From: SIG440 sp045645485
GTDB taxonomy: Bacteria > Bacillota > Clostridia > Monoglobales > Monoglobaceae
Reading direction: 5' to 3'
Assembly (NCBI GenBank): GCA_045645485.1
Contig: JAZRIX010000020.1
Location: 36,991-100,990 of the forward strand
Length of the DNA: 64,000 nt
Part shown: in pieces, positions 42,923-51,894 of the stretch
How positions within the stretch are numbered: the first letter of the stretch is position 1
How the letters are laid out: the number at the start of each line of letters is the position of its first letter
Notes under the pieces: generated by a model
Databases searched by the model: none
Told to the model about the DNA's origin: nothing
What the model saw: the letters and a program-made list of their open reading frames with translations, nothing else
Program-made: the position numbers and the translations under genes

Positions 42923-43939
42923 TTGAACAAACGGTTGGGAAAACAGACTGTAGCTTTTGAAAACCCCGTCAGCTTTCTGGCAACTGCCTGTGTTGGAGGG
43001 ACAAAGGAAGGACACGGTCCTTTGGGGCGGTATTTTGATATTATTATGGAGGATGCAGAATGGGGTGAAAAAACGTGGGAAAAGACCGAAAGCAAAATGC
43101 AGAGGTCAGCTCTTGTGCGTGCTGTGGAGAAAAGCAAAACTGATGTGAAGGATCTTAACTACATTTTTGCGGGAGACCTTCTCAATCAGTGCATAAGCTC
43201 ATCCTTCGGACTGATTGACTTTGGTGTTCCTTTTATGGGAGTGTACGGTGCATGCTCTACAATGGCGGAAACCATCGGTCTTGCGGCTATGGCAATTGAC
43301 GGAGGCTTTGCAAAGCACGCGGCGGCAGTAACCTCCAGCCATTTCTGTACGGCAGAAAGACAGTATCGAAACCCTCTGGAATACGGCGGTCAGCGTACCC
43401 CTACGGCACAGTGGACAGTGACGGGGGCAGGAGCGGCAATTCTTTCGAATGACGGGAGCGGTCCTTTTGTTACCCATTTTACGTCGGGAAGGATTGTGGA
43501 TATGGGAATAAAGGATGCCAACAATATGGGGGCGGCAATGGCTCCCGCGGCGGCTGATACTCTGGAAGCACATTTCAGGGATACGGGCAGAAGTCCTGAA
43601 TTCTATGATATAATTCTTTCGGGGGATCTGGGGCTTGTGGGAAAGTCCGCACTGGTTGACCTTATGTATGAAAAAGGCTTTCTTATCTCCAAAAACTATG
43701 AGGATTGCGGATGTATGATTTTTGATATAAAACGTCAGGATGTTCACGCAGGCGGCTCAGGCTGCGGATGTCTTGCAACAACTCTCTGCGGTTTTGTTAT
43801 GGATGCCATAAAAGCGGGAAAGTATAAAAATGTACTGTTTATGGGAACAGGAGCTCTCCTGAGCCAGACTTCGACCCTTCAGGGGGAATCCATTCCTTCT
43901 GTTGCCCATGTTGTAGCGGTTACTGCGGAAAGGTTGTGA
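42923..43939 (+). CDS. spoVAD: Stage V sporulation protein AD
   Basis: About 338 residues from TTG 42923, which aligns with recalled B. subtilis SpoVAD (NKRLGKQTVAFENP against MKLTGKQTWVFEHP); a GTG at 42914 overlaps the ribosome site and is less likely. SpoVAD is a thiolase-fold protein on the spore inner membrane that binds dipicolinic acid. Motifs: GDLLNQCISSSF, GACSTMAETI, TSSHFCTAERQYRNPLEYG in part, MAPAAADTL and GGSGCGC. It lies between spoVAC and spoVAE. Confidence 0.95.
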   Translation: MNKRLGKQTVAFENPVSFLATACVGGTKEGHGPLGRYFDIIMEDAEWGEKTWEKTESKMQRSALVRAVEKSKTDVKDLNYIFAGDLLNQCISSSFGLIDFGVPFMGVYGACSTMAETIGLAAMAIDGGFAKHAAAVTSSHFCTAERQYRNPLEYGGQRTPTAQWTVTGAGAAILSNDGSGPFVTHFTSGRIVDMGIKDANNMGAAMAPAAADTLEAHFRDTGRSPEFYDIILSGDLGLVGKSALVDLMYEKGFLISKNYEDCGCMIFDIKRQDVHAGGSGCGCLATTLCGFVMDAIKAGKYKNVLFMGTGALLSQTSTLQGESIPSVAHVVAVTAERL

Positions 43940-43943
43940 TAAT

Positions 43944-44309
43944 ATGGAAATGTTTTGGGAATACTTCAATGCTTTCTGGGTGGGAGGCTTGTTTTGTGCC
44001 ATTGCCCAGCTTCTTATTGACAAAACAAAGCTGACCCCTGCCAGAATTCTTGTGGGTTTTGTTGTTGCAGGTGTTATTCTCGGAGGTCTTGGTATTTATG
44101 AAAAAATTGTCGACTTTGCAGGAGCAGGTGCAACGGTTCCCATTATAGGCTTTGGAAACACCCTTGCAAAAGGAGTTATCAAGGGTATAAGCGAGCATGG
44201 ATTTCTGGGAATTTTTACGGGTGGCGTTACCGCCGCCGCAGGCGGAATTGCTGCTGCTGTGTTTTTTGGGTTTATTGCGGCACTTTTCTTCAAACCGCAC
44301 CAAAAGTAG
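43944..44309 (+). CDS. spoVAE: Stage V sporulation protein AE
   Basis: 121 residues, highly hydrophobic with about four membrane segments. It corresponds to the SpoVAEb-type membrane component of the dipicolinic acid channel. Family landmarks are FWVGGLFCAIAQLLID and AGAGATVPIIGFGNTLAKG, the latter clearly paralogous to the matching stretch of SpoVAC. The start follows the spoVAD stop by four bases, indicating translational coupling. It ends the three-gene spore operon. Confidence 0.93.
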   Translation: MEMFWEYFNAFWVGGLFCAIAQLLIDKTKLTPARILVGFVVAGVILGGLGIYEKIVDFAGAGATVPIIGFGNTLAKGVIKGISEHGFLGIFTGGVTAAAGGIAAAVFFGFIAALFFKPHQK

Positions 44310-44330
44310 CTAAAAATTTCTCCAAAGCCC

Positions 44331-44359
44331 TTGCAAAAACACTAAAATAATAGTATAAT
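44331..44359 (+). promoter_or_regulatory. Predicted promoter of the miaB-ylbF-mutS-mutL-miaA run
   Basis: TTGCAA (44331-44336), 17-base spacer, perfect TATAAT (44354-44359), 39 bases before the TTG start of miaB. Confidence 0.65.
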
Positions 44360-44397
44360 AAAATAGTATATCTTTAAAATAAGGGGAGTGTTTTTGT

Positions 44398-45807
44398 TTG
44401 AAGGAAATTGACAGCTTGGAAATGGAAAAGCAACGGGATTTTATGGAAAAAATTCGCATGGAGAATCATGCCTCCCAAAGACAACCGCTTGCTTTTGTTG
44501 AAACATACGGCTGTGCCCAGAACGAAAACGATTCGGAACGGCTTTGTGGTATGCTTGCGGATATGGGATACGGCTTTTGTGAGAAGGCGGAGGATGCTGA
44601 TTTGGTTATATACAATACCTGCGCTGTCCGTGAAAATGCAGAGCTGAGGGTTTTCGGAAATCTAGGTGCTCTCAAAAACATAAAACGCAAAAAGCCCTCA
44701 TTGCTTATCGGTGTGTGCGGCTGTATGATTCAGCAACAGCATATTGCCGAACAGATAAAAAAGAAATACAAGCATGTTGATATGATATTCGGAACACACG
44801 TTGTCTATCGGTTTCCCCAGATTCTTGATGAAGCACGGTCAGATTCAAGAGTCCTTGATATCGAAGACAGCGAAGGCAGAATTTTTGAGGGAGTGACCTC
44901 CAGACGCGGGGCACCTCCTCTTGCCAAAATTCCCATTATGTATGGCTGTAACAATTTCTGTACATATTGCATTGTGCCTTATGTCAGAGGCCGCGAACGC
45001 AGCCGCAGTGCGGACAACATTCTGAAAGAGGTAAGAGAGGTTGCCTGTCAGGGTTACAAAGAGGTTATGCTTCTGGGGCAGAACGTCAATTCCTATGGAA
45101 AGGACCTTGACGAAAGGATTTCTTTTGCGGAGCTTTTGTCCATGGTGTGCCGTATTGACGGAATTGAGCGTGTGCGGTTTATGACATCGCATCCCAAGGA
45201 TATTTCTGATGAGCTGATTGAGACTATGTCACGTGAACCCAAAATCTGCAAACAGCTTCATCTTCCGGTGCAGTGCGGCTCGGACCGTATTCTGAAAAAA
45301 ATGAACCGCAGCTACAGCCGTGAAAGGTATCTTGAAATTGTGAAAAAGGTTCGCGACAAAATGCCCGAAATTGTTCTCACAACCGATATTATTGTGGGCT
45401 TCCCCGGTGAAACAAACGAAGACTTTGAAGAAACCATGTCCATTCTTGCGGAAGTGGAATACGATATGATTTTCTCCTTCATTTATTCAAAGCGCAAGGG
45501 AACCCCTGCGGCTGAAATGGAGGATTGCCTCACCGATGAGGAAAAACACCGCAACTTTGAAAGAATGGTGGATTTCCAGAACATTATTTCGAAAAAGAAA
45601 AATGATAAGTACCACGGAACCTGTCAGAAGGTTCTGGTTGAGGGACCCAGCAAAACAAATCCCGAATTTTTGTGCGGCAGAACCGACGGAGGAAAAATCG
45701 TAAACTTCAGGGGTACTGCGGATATGACGGGCCGGATTCTTGATATAAAAATTACTGAAGTAAAAACATGGTCATTGATTGGCGAGATAATACAGGAGGA
45801 AGAATAA
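44398..45807 (+). CDS. miaB: tRNA-2-methylthio-N6-dimethylallyladenosine synthase
   Basis: 469 residues from TTG 44398 (ribosome site AAGGGGAG). A radical-SAM methylthiotransferase acting on i6A37 of tRNA, the base made by MiaA encoded later in the same run. N-terminal UPF0004 domain with cluster Cys in YGCAQNENDSE, NTCAVRENAE and GVCGCM; radical-SAM CNNFCTYCIVPYVRGRE near residue 185; C-terminal TRAM domain. The stop overlaps the next start (TAATG). Confidence 0.96.
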   Translation: MKEIDSLEMEKQRDFMEKIRMENHASQRQPLAFVETYGCAQNENDSERLCGMLADMGYGFCEKAEDADLVIYNTCAVRENAELRVFGNLGALKNIKRKKPSLLIGVCGCMIQQQHIAEQIKKKYKHVDMIFGTHVVYRFPQILDEARSDSRVLDIEDSEGRIFEGVTSRRGAPPLAKIPIMYGCNNFCTYCIVPYVRGRERSRSADNILKEVREVACQGYKEVMLLGQNVNSYGKDLDERISFAELLSMVCRIDGIERVRFMTSHPKDISDELIETMSREPKICKQLHLPVQCGSDRILKKMNRSYSRERYLEIVKKVRDKMPEIVLTTDIIVGFPGETNEDFEETMSILAEVEYDMIFSFIYSKRKGTPAAEMEDCLTDEEKHRNFERMVDFQNIISKKKNDKYHGTCQKVLVEGPSKTNPEFLCGRTDGGKIVNFRGTADMTGRILDIKITEVKTWSLIGEIIQEEE

Positions 45808-46211
45808 TGAGAAATACAATTATTGAAAAAGCACAGGAGCTTGGAACACTTATTTCCGAAAGCCCCGAAAAGGAAAGACTGGCGGCTGCCGGTGATGCTA
45901 TGAACAATGACGAGGAAGCAACAACTCTTCTTCGTACTTACAATGAAAACAGAAAGACTGCAACAGAAAACCTTCGGGGCAAGGAACCCACCAAGGAAGA
46001 ACTGGAAGAATACAGAAATTATGTTCAGTCCGAATTTGAAAAGATTGCATCAAACAAGCTGATTGCGGAATATATCGAAGCCAGCAAGGAATTTGACCTT
46101 ATGGTTCAGCAGGTAAACGCTGTACTCAGTTACTTTATTACGGGTGAAGAACAGGCAAGCGGCGAAGGCAGCTGCAGCGGTAATTGCTCAAGCTGTTCCT
46201 CCTGTCATTAA
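45807..46211 (+). CDS. YlbF/YmcA-family protein with a Cys-rich tail
   Basis: 134 residues from ATG 45807, preceded by AGGAGGA; the ATG overlaps the miaB stop. The helical core (IIEKAQELGTLISESPEKER, then EFDLMVQQVNAVLSYFITG) matches the YlbF/YmcA family, whose B. subtilis members form the Y-complex with YaaT that modulates RNase Y. The tail CSGNCSSCSSCH carries four Cys within the last dozen residues, plausible Fe-S ligands, since the Y-complex is known to carry [4Fe-4S] clusters. The function here is inferred from family. Confidence 0.85.
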   Translation: MRNTIIEKAQELGTLISESPEKERLAAAGDAMNNDEEATTLLRTYNENRKTATENLRGKEPTKEELEEYRNYVQSEFEKIASNKLIAEYIEASKEFDLMVQQVNAVLSYFITGEEQASGEGSCSGNCSSCSSCH

Positions 46212-46295
46212 TCTATTGACGAAGATTCGCCTTATTTTCGTCTGACGAAGATTCGTTGAAATATTGCATCTCTAATAAGTTTGGAGGAATAACAA

Positions 46296-48911
46296 ATGGC
46301 TGAATATACGCCGATGATGCGTCAGTATTTTGAAATTAAAAATGAATACAAAGACAGCATACTGATGTACAGACTGGGTGACTTTTATGAAATGTTTTTT
46401 GATGATGCTCAGATTGCGGCAAAGGTTCTTGAAATCACTCTGACGGGCAGAGATTGCGGTCAGGAGGAGCGTGCACCTATGTGCGGTGTGCCATTCCATT
46501 CTGTTGACAGCTATATTGCAAAGCTGGTTGAGAATGGCTATACCGTTGCTATATGCGAGCAAACCGAGGACCCTGCCGCCGCAAAGGGCATCGTGAAAAG
46601 AGAGGTTGTCCGTGTTATTACTCCCGGTACAATTATGGATTCTGCCGCCCTTGATGAATCCAAGAACAACTACCTTGCTTCGGTGTTTGTGGAAGGTAAG
46701 GCGGCGGGAATTTCTTTTGTCGATATTACCACAGGTGAAATTTCTGTAAATGAATTTGAAGGTGAAGATATTGAAATTCAGCTTCTCAATGAAATAAGCA
46801 GATTTTCTACCGCAGAAATTGTTATGAACCGTGAAGCATACGAAAAAGATGTTTTCGTAGGAATGATTGCAGAACGCTTCGGTTGTCCCATAAGAAATTA
46901 TTATAACTGGGCATTTGACCGTGAAACTGCAAAAAAGACGGTTTTTGAAAAATTCGGAGAGGTTCAGCAGGAGCTTTTTGACAAAGGCTTTGCCATATGC
47001 AGTCTGGGCGCGCTTCTTATGTTCCTTTCAGAAACACAAAAAACAGAGCTTGCCAATCTTCGTGAGGTTCAGGTTGTTGAAAGTCAGGAATATATGGAGC
47101 TTGACCTTTACAGCATCAGAAATCTGGAGCTTCTTGAAACAATGCGTGACAAGAAAAGCAGAGGAAGTCTTCTGGCGGTGCTGAACAAAACAAAAACCTC
47201 TATGGGCGGAAGACTGCTCAGAAGGTGGATAACAATGCCTCTTGCCAACTGTGCAAAAATTCAGAACAGACACAAGGCGGTAGGGGAGCTTGTGAAGAAC
47301 CCCATATTGCGTGAAGAAATTATTGATGCCCTGAAGCCTGTTCAGGATATTGAAAGACTGGTTGCAAAGGCTACATACAAAACTGCAAACTGCCGCGATT
47401 TGCTGGCTATTGCGGAATCACTTGAAACTCTTCCGGATGTGAAAAGACTTTTGTCCCAGTGCTCATCGGGAATTTTTCAGAATCTTTGCAGACAGCTTGA
47501 TACCCTTGAGGATGTGAAAGGCGTTATCAGGGATGCAATCAATCCCGAGCCTCCCATTTCACTGAGAGAAGGCAATCTTATCCGTGACGGATTCAGCAGT
47601 GAGGTTGATACCCGCCGTGAGCTTATGAAAAACGGCGTAAACTGGATAAAGAACTTTGCTGAGGAAGAAAAGGGAAAAACAGGCATAAAAAATATAAAAG
47701 TAGGCTACAACAGAGTATTTGGTTATTACCTTGAAATAAGCAAGCAAAACAGCGGAGATGTACCTGATTATTTTGTAAGAAAGCAGACTCTTTCCAACTG
47801 TGAGAGATACATTACTCCCCAGATAAAAGAGGTTGAAGAAAAAATTGTGGAAGCCGAAAGTCAGATTGTCAATATGGAATATGATATGTTCTGCAAGGTT
47901 CGTGACCTTGTGGCGGAGCAGGTAGGACGTATTCAGGCAACGGCTCACGCGGTTGCCACCATTGACGTTTTGTGCTCCTTTGCCTTTATTGCCGAGAAGA
48001 ACAGATACGTTATGCCTGATATGAGCATTTCGGACAGAATTGTGATAAAAGACGGAAGACATCCCGTCATTGAAAACCTTACGCCTATGTTTATTCCCAA
48101 TGATACCGAGCTTGACGGCAACAGCCGTCAGATTGCTATTATTACGGGCCCCAATATGGCAGGTAAGTCTACATATATGAGACAGACAGCTCTTATTGTG
48201 CTTATGGCACAGATGGGCTCCTTTGTTCCTGCGGCATCGGCTGAAATCGGAGTTGTGGACAAGATTTTCACCCGTGTGGGTGCATCCGACGACCTTTCGG
48301 CAGGACAGAGTACCTTTATGGTTGAAATGAATGAGGTTGCATACATTCTTGACAATGCAACAAAAAAGAGTCTTGTTATTCTTGATGAAATCGGCAGAGG
48401 CACAAGCACCTTTGACGGACTTGCAATTGCCTGGGCTGTGGTTGAATATATGGCAAACAAAAACAAGTGCGGAGCAAAAACCCTTTTTGCAACTCACTAC
48501 CACGAGCTTACGGAGCTTGAGGACAGAATCGACGGGGTGAAGAATTACTGCATTGCCGTGAAAAAGAATGGTGATGACATTACCTTCCTCAGAAAGATTA
48601 TCCGCGGCGGTGCCGACGGAAGCTACGGTGTTGAGGTTGCGGCTCTGGCAGGGGTGAAAAAGGATGTTACAAAGCGTGCCAAGGAAATCCTGAAGGAGCT
48701 TGAGCTTCGTGACGGCGGCACGGTGGATATTCCGCAGAAAAAGACTCAAAAGAAAAAGAGCGTTGATTTGTTCTCAGACCAGCTCAGCTTTGGCGGTCTT
48801 GAAGAAAATGAGATTGTCGCTGAAATAAAGGGACTTTCTCTTGACAATATGTCTCCCATGGAGGCTCTCACCAAGCTTTATGCCCTCAAGGCGAAGGCTG
48901 ATAATTTGTAA
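46296..48911 (+). CDS. mutS: DNA mismatch repair protein MutS
   Basis: 871 residues, normal MutS1 size. It recognises mismatches and recruits MutL. Mismatch-reading motif GDFYEMFFDDA near residue 26; clamp and lever domains in the middle; ATPase domain with Walker A GPNMAGKSTYMRQ near 618, GASDDLSAGQSTFM signature, Walker B LVILDEIGRGTSTFDG and ATHYHEL. The C-terminal helix-turn-helix dimer region is present. It is followed 35 bases later by mutL. Confidence 0.97.
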   Translation: MAEYTPMMRQYFEIKNEYKDSILMYRLGDFYEMFFDDAQIAAKVLEITLTGRDCGQEERAPMCGVPFHSVDSYIAKLVENGYTVAICEQTEDPAAAKGIVKREVVRVITPGTIMDSAALDESKNNYLASVFVEGKAAGISFVDITTGEISVNEFEGEDIEIQLLNEISRFSTAEIVMNREAYEKDVFVGMIAERFGCPIRNYYNWAFDRETAKKTVFEKFGEVQQELFDKGFAICSLGALLMFLSETQKTELANLREVQVVESQEYMELDLYSIRNLELLETMRDKKSRGSLLAVLNKTKTSMGGRLLRRWITMPLANCAKIQNRHKAVGELVKNPILREEIIDALKPVQDIERLVAKATYKTANCRDLLAIAESLETLPDVKRLLSQCSSGIFQNLCRQLDTLEDVKGVIRDAINPEPPISLREGNLIRDGFSSEVDTRRELMKNGVNWIKNFAEEEKGKTGIKNIKVGYNRVFGYYLEISKQNSGDVPDYFVRKQTLSNCERYITPQIKEVEEKIVEAESQIVNMEYDMFCKVRDLVAEQVGRIQATAHAVATIDVLCSFAFIAEKNRYVMPDMSISDRIVIKDGRHPVIENLTPMFIPNDTELDGNSRQIAIITGPNMAGKSTYMRQTALIVLMAQMGSFVPAASAEIGVVDKIFTRVGASDDLSAGQSTFMVEMNEVAYILDNATKKSLVILDEIGRGTSTFDGLAIAWAVVEYMANKNKCGAKTLFATHYHELTELEDRIDGVKNYCIAVKKNGDDITFLRKIIRGGADGSYGVEVAALAGVKKDVTKRAKEILKELELRDGGTVDIPQKKTQKKKSVDLFSDQLSFGGLEENEIVAEIKGLSLDNMSPMEALTKLYALKAKADNL

Positions 48912-48946
48912 TACAGTACTCAGATTGAAAATGAAAGGAAAAGGTT

Positions 48947-50941
48947 ATGGCGGAAATCAGAGTTTTGTCTCAGGCTGTTGCTGACAAGATTGCCGCAGGG
49001 GAGGTTGCTGAAAGACCTTCGGCTGTGGTAAAGGAGCTGGTTGAAAACTCAATAGATGCAGGTGCTGACAGAATTACTGTTGAAATCAAAAAAGGCGGTA
49101 TTTCGTATATTTTGGTGGAAGACAACGGCAAGGGTATTCCCTTTGACGAGGTCGAAACCGCATTTGTCCGTCATGCAACAAGCAAGCTGAGAGAAATAGA
49201 TGACCTGTTTGAAATTTATACAATGGGCTTCAGAGGCGAGGCTCTTGCCAGTATTTGTGCCGTGTCGGATGTGACTGTCATAACAAAACAGAAGGATGCG
49301 GCAGAGGGTGCACATGTTACGGTGAACCACGGTCGTATTTCAAAAAAGGAAACCGTTGCCTGCAATGACGGAACTGTAATGGTGGTGGAAAACCTTTTTG
49401 CATCTGTTCCTGCCCGTATGAAATTTCTGAAAAAGGATTCAACAGAGGCAGGGTATGTTGCGGATGTTCTTAACAGGATTGCTCTTTCAAGACCTGATAT
49501 TGCCTTCAGATATATCTGTGACGGAAAGGAACTGTTTTCTACCTCTGGTGACGGAAATCTGAAAAATGCAATCCTCAATATTTACGGCATTGACCATGCA
49601 AAAGGTGTTCTGGAGGTTGACCACACCGAGCACGGTGTTTCGGTAACGGGCGTGGTGGGAAAGGCTGAGCTTTCCAGAGGAAACCGTATGAGACAAACAC
49701 TTTTTGTCAACGGCAGATACATAAAGAATCACGTTGTTTCAAAAATTGTTGAGGAAGCATACAGAAATGTTATTATGACGGGAAAGTTTCCCTTCTTTGT
49801 CCTTGACATAAAGCTGTCACCAAGTCTGGTGGATGTAAACGTGCATCCCGCCAAGACGGAAATTAAATTTGCAAACGAGAAAGAAGTTTATGATATAGTA
49901 TACCATGCGGTGAAAAATGCAATCTACCGCCGTGAATCTGCAGCAATTGAAAGCATACCGCAACAGTCGGAAAACAAGACCGAGCCTATGAAAGCGTCAT
50001 ATAATCCCATGCCCAAGCCTTTGTCAGAGACACAGGAAAAAAGAACCTTTTCTACTCCTGAACAAAAGCATATAGCTCAGTTTATGGAAAGTACGGTTCC
50101 CAAAAAGGCGGGAGGAATTGTCTTCAGAGAGCCTGAAATGCCAAACCCTTTCGAAAAACTGAAAACAGGGCAATTTGACTCTGAGCTTGAAAGAAAAATG
50201 CAGGAAATGAAGGCTGCTGTGTCGAAGGTGAGTGCAGAAGAGAAGATTTCTGAAATTTCAACGGAAGGCAAAAGCCTTTTGGAGGACCTTTCGGCTGAGA
50301 AAACCGAAAAGGTTCAGGAATCCCTTTTTGATATTACCGAGCCCGAACAGAAAAAGGATGAAGCTATTCGGGTTGTGGGTCAGGTGTTTGACACATATGT
50401 TATTGCCCAGCAGGGTGAGAAAATGTTTCTGGTTGACCAGCACGCCGCTCACGAGAGAAAGCGTTTTGAAATTCTGAAAAAGGATTATGAGGAACGGGGA
50501 GTTTCGGGGCAGATGTTGCTTGAACCAATTGTTCTGGATGTGGACAGCCGTGAAATTCAGGTTGTGAAGGACAATAAAAATATTCTTGAAAATATGGGCT
50601 TTGAAATGGAAGAATTCGGTCGGACTTCGGTACTGATACGCCAGACCCCCTTTGTCTCGGACGAGGAGGATATCAAGAATCTTGCCCTTGAGGTTATTTC
50701 CATACTTTCTGACGGCAGACCTGCGGGAATGCTGAGCTTTGAAGAAAGAGTGCTTGACACGGTTTCCTGCAAGTATGCCATAAAGGCAAACAAAAAGCTT
50801 AGTGCTCTTGAAATGGAGGTTCTTCTGGCGGATGTGGCTGACCTTGAAAAGTCGGGAATTACAACCTGTCCTCACGGAAGACCCATAAAAATTGAGTTTT
50901 CAAAGCGTGAGATTGAGAAAATGTTCAAAAGAATTGTTTAG
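48947..50941 (+). CDS. mutL: DNA mismatch repair protein MutL (endonuclease type)
   Basis: 664 residues. N-terminal GHKL ATPase: IAAGEVAERPSAVVKELVEN, DNGKGI and TMGFRGEALASI. A low-complexity linker spans about 335-470. The C-terminal domain carries the nicking motif DQHAAHERKRFE, CKYAIKAN and CPHGRP, so this MutL is expected to be a metal-dependent endonuclease, as in bacteria without MutH. ATG 48947 follows AAGGAAAAGG. The order mutS-mutL-miaA is common in Firmicutes. Confidence 0.97.
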   Translation: MAEIRVLSQAVADKIAAGEVAERPSAVVKELVENSIDAGADRITVEIKKGGISYILVEDNGKGIPFDEVETAFVRHATSKLREIDDLFEIYTMGFRGEALASICAVSDVTVITKQKDAAEGAHVTVNHGRISKKETVACNDGTVMVVENLFASVPARMKFLKKDSTEAGYVADVLNRIALSRPDIAFRYICDGKELFSTSGDGNLKNAILNIYGIDHAKGVLEVDHTEHGVSVTGVVGKAELSRGNRMRQTLFVNGRYIKNHVVSKIVEEAYRNVIMTGKFPFFVLDIKLSPSLVDVNVHPAKTEIKFANEKEVYDIVYHAVKNAIYRRESAAIESIPQQSENKTEPMKASYNPMPKPLSETQEKRTFSTPEQKHIAQFMESTVPKKAGGIVFREPEMPNPFEKLKTGQFDSELERKMQEMKAAVSKVSAEEKISEISTEGKSLLEDLSAEKTEKVQESLFDITEPEQKKDEAIRVVGQVFDTYVIAQQGEKMFLVDQHAAHERKRFEILKKDYEERGVSGQMLLEPIVLDVDSREIQVVKDNKNILENMGFEMEEFGRTSVLIRQTPFVSDEEDIKNLALEVISILSDGRPAGMLSFEERVLDTVSCKYAIKANKKLSALEMEVLLADVADLEKSGITTCPHGRPIKIEFSKREIEKMFKRIV

Positions 50942-50949
50942 GAGATGTT

Positions 50950-51873
50950 ATGCTGAAAAAGATTATAGCTGTTGCCGGACCCACCGCTTCGGGGAAGACT
51001 GCATTGGCTATTGAGATTGCCAAAAGATTTGACGGTGAAATTGTTTCGTGCGATTCCATGCAGATTTACCGTAATATGGATATCGGCACTGCAAAGCCTA
51101 CCCCTGAGGAGCAAAGTGCGGCACCCCATCATATGATTGACATTCTTGAACCTTGGGAAAGCTGCAGTGTTGCGGATTTTGTGAAAAAAGCAAGAACTGC
51201 CGTTGACGGTGTACTTGAGAGAGGAAAGCTGCCCGTTGTGGCAGGGGGTACGGGTCTTTATATGGACAGCGTTCTTGAAAATATTGTATTTGAGGATTTT
51301 GGTGCAGACCCTGACTTTCGTGAAGAAATGAATGTACTTGCGCAAAACCAAGGAGTGGAAGCCGTTCACAGTCTTCTTCGGGAAAAGGACCCTGTTGCCG
51401 CAGAAAAAATCCACCCCAATAACGTAAGACGTGTTATAAGAGCTCTGGAGGTTTGCCGTCTGACAGGAAAGACCTTTACACAGGTTAATGAGGAATCAAG
51501 ACGTGAGCCTGTGTATGATGCGTTGATTCTGGGAATTGATGCAGAGCGTGAAGTGCTTTATGACAGAATAAATCTGAGAGTGGACAAAATGGTTTCCGAA
51601 GGACTTCTCAAAGAGGTTGAACACCTTGCCGAAATGGGCATCGGCCGTGATACCACAGCTATGCAGGCAATCGGCTACAAGGAGCTTCTGGATTTTCTTG
51701 AAAACAGGACAACCTTTGACGAGGCCGTGGAAAAAATCAAAATGGAAAGCAGAAGATATGCCAAAAGACAGCTTACGTGGTTCAGAAGAAACGAAAAAAT
51801 CTGTTGGGTCAAAAATCAGACAGAGGATGACATAAAAGAAATAATTGACCTTTGTGAAAACTTTTTGAAGTAA
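50950..51873 (+). CDS. miaA: tRNA dimethylallyltransferase
   Basis: 307 residues. It adds the dimethylallyl group to A37 of tRNAs reading UNN codons, giving the substrate for MiaB encoded in the same run. P-loop GPTASGKTALAIEIAK near residue 9, the DSMQIYRNMDIGTAKPT substrate motif, VVAGGTGLYMDSVL, NVRRVIRALEV and the C-terminal RRYAKRQLTWFRRN. ATG 50950 is eight bases after the mutL stop, with GGAGATG overlapping it as ribosome site. Confidence 0.96.
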   Translation: MLKKIIAVAGPTASGKTALAIEIAKRFDGEIVSCDSMQIYRNMDIGTAKPTPEEQSAAPHHMIDILEPWESCSVADFVKKARTAVDGVLERGKLPVVAGGTGLYMDSVLENIVFEDFGADPDFREEMNVLAQNQGVEAVHSLLREKDPVAAEKIHPNNVRRVIRALEVCRLTGKTFTQVNEESRREPVYDALILGIDAEREVLYDRINLRVDKMVSEGLLKEVEHLAEMGIGRDTTAMQAIGYKELLDFLENRTTFDEAVEKIKMESRRYAKRQLTWFRRNEKICWVKNQTEDDIKEIIDLCENFLK

Positions 51874-51894
51874 TAAATGAATGGAGTTTTTGAC

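Noticed and set aside
47559..48749. Long antisense frame of about 396 codons opposite mutS
   Set aside because: Its composition (many Cys, His, Asn, Phe) is typical of a shadow of a conserved gene on the other strand.
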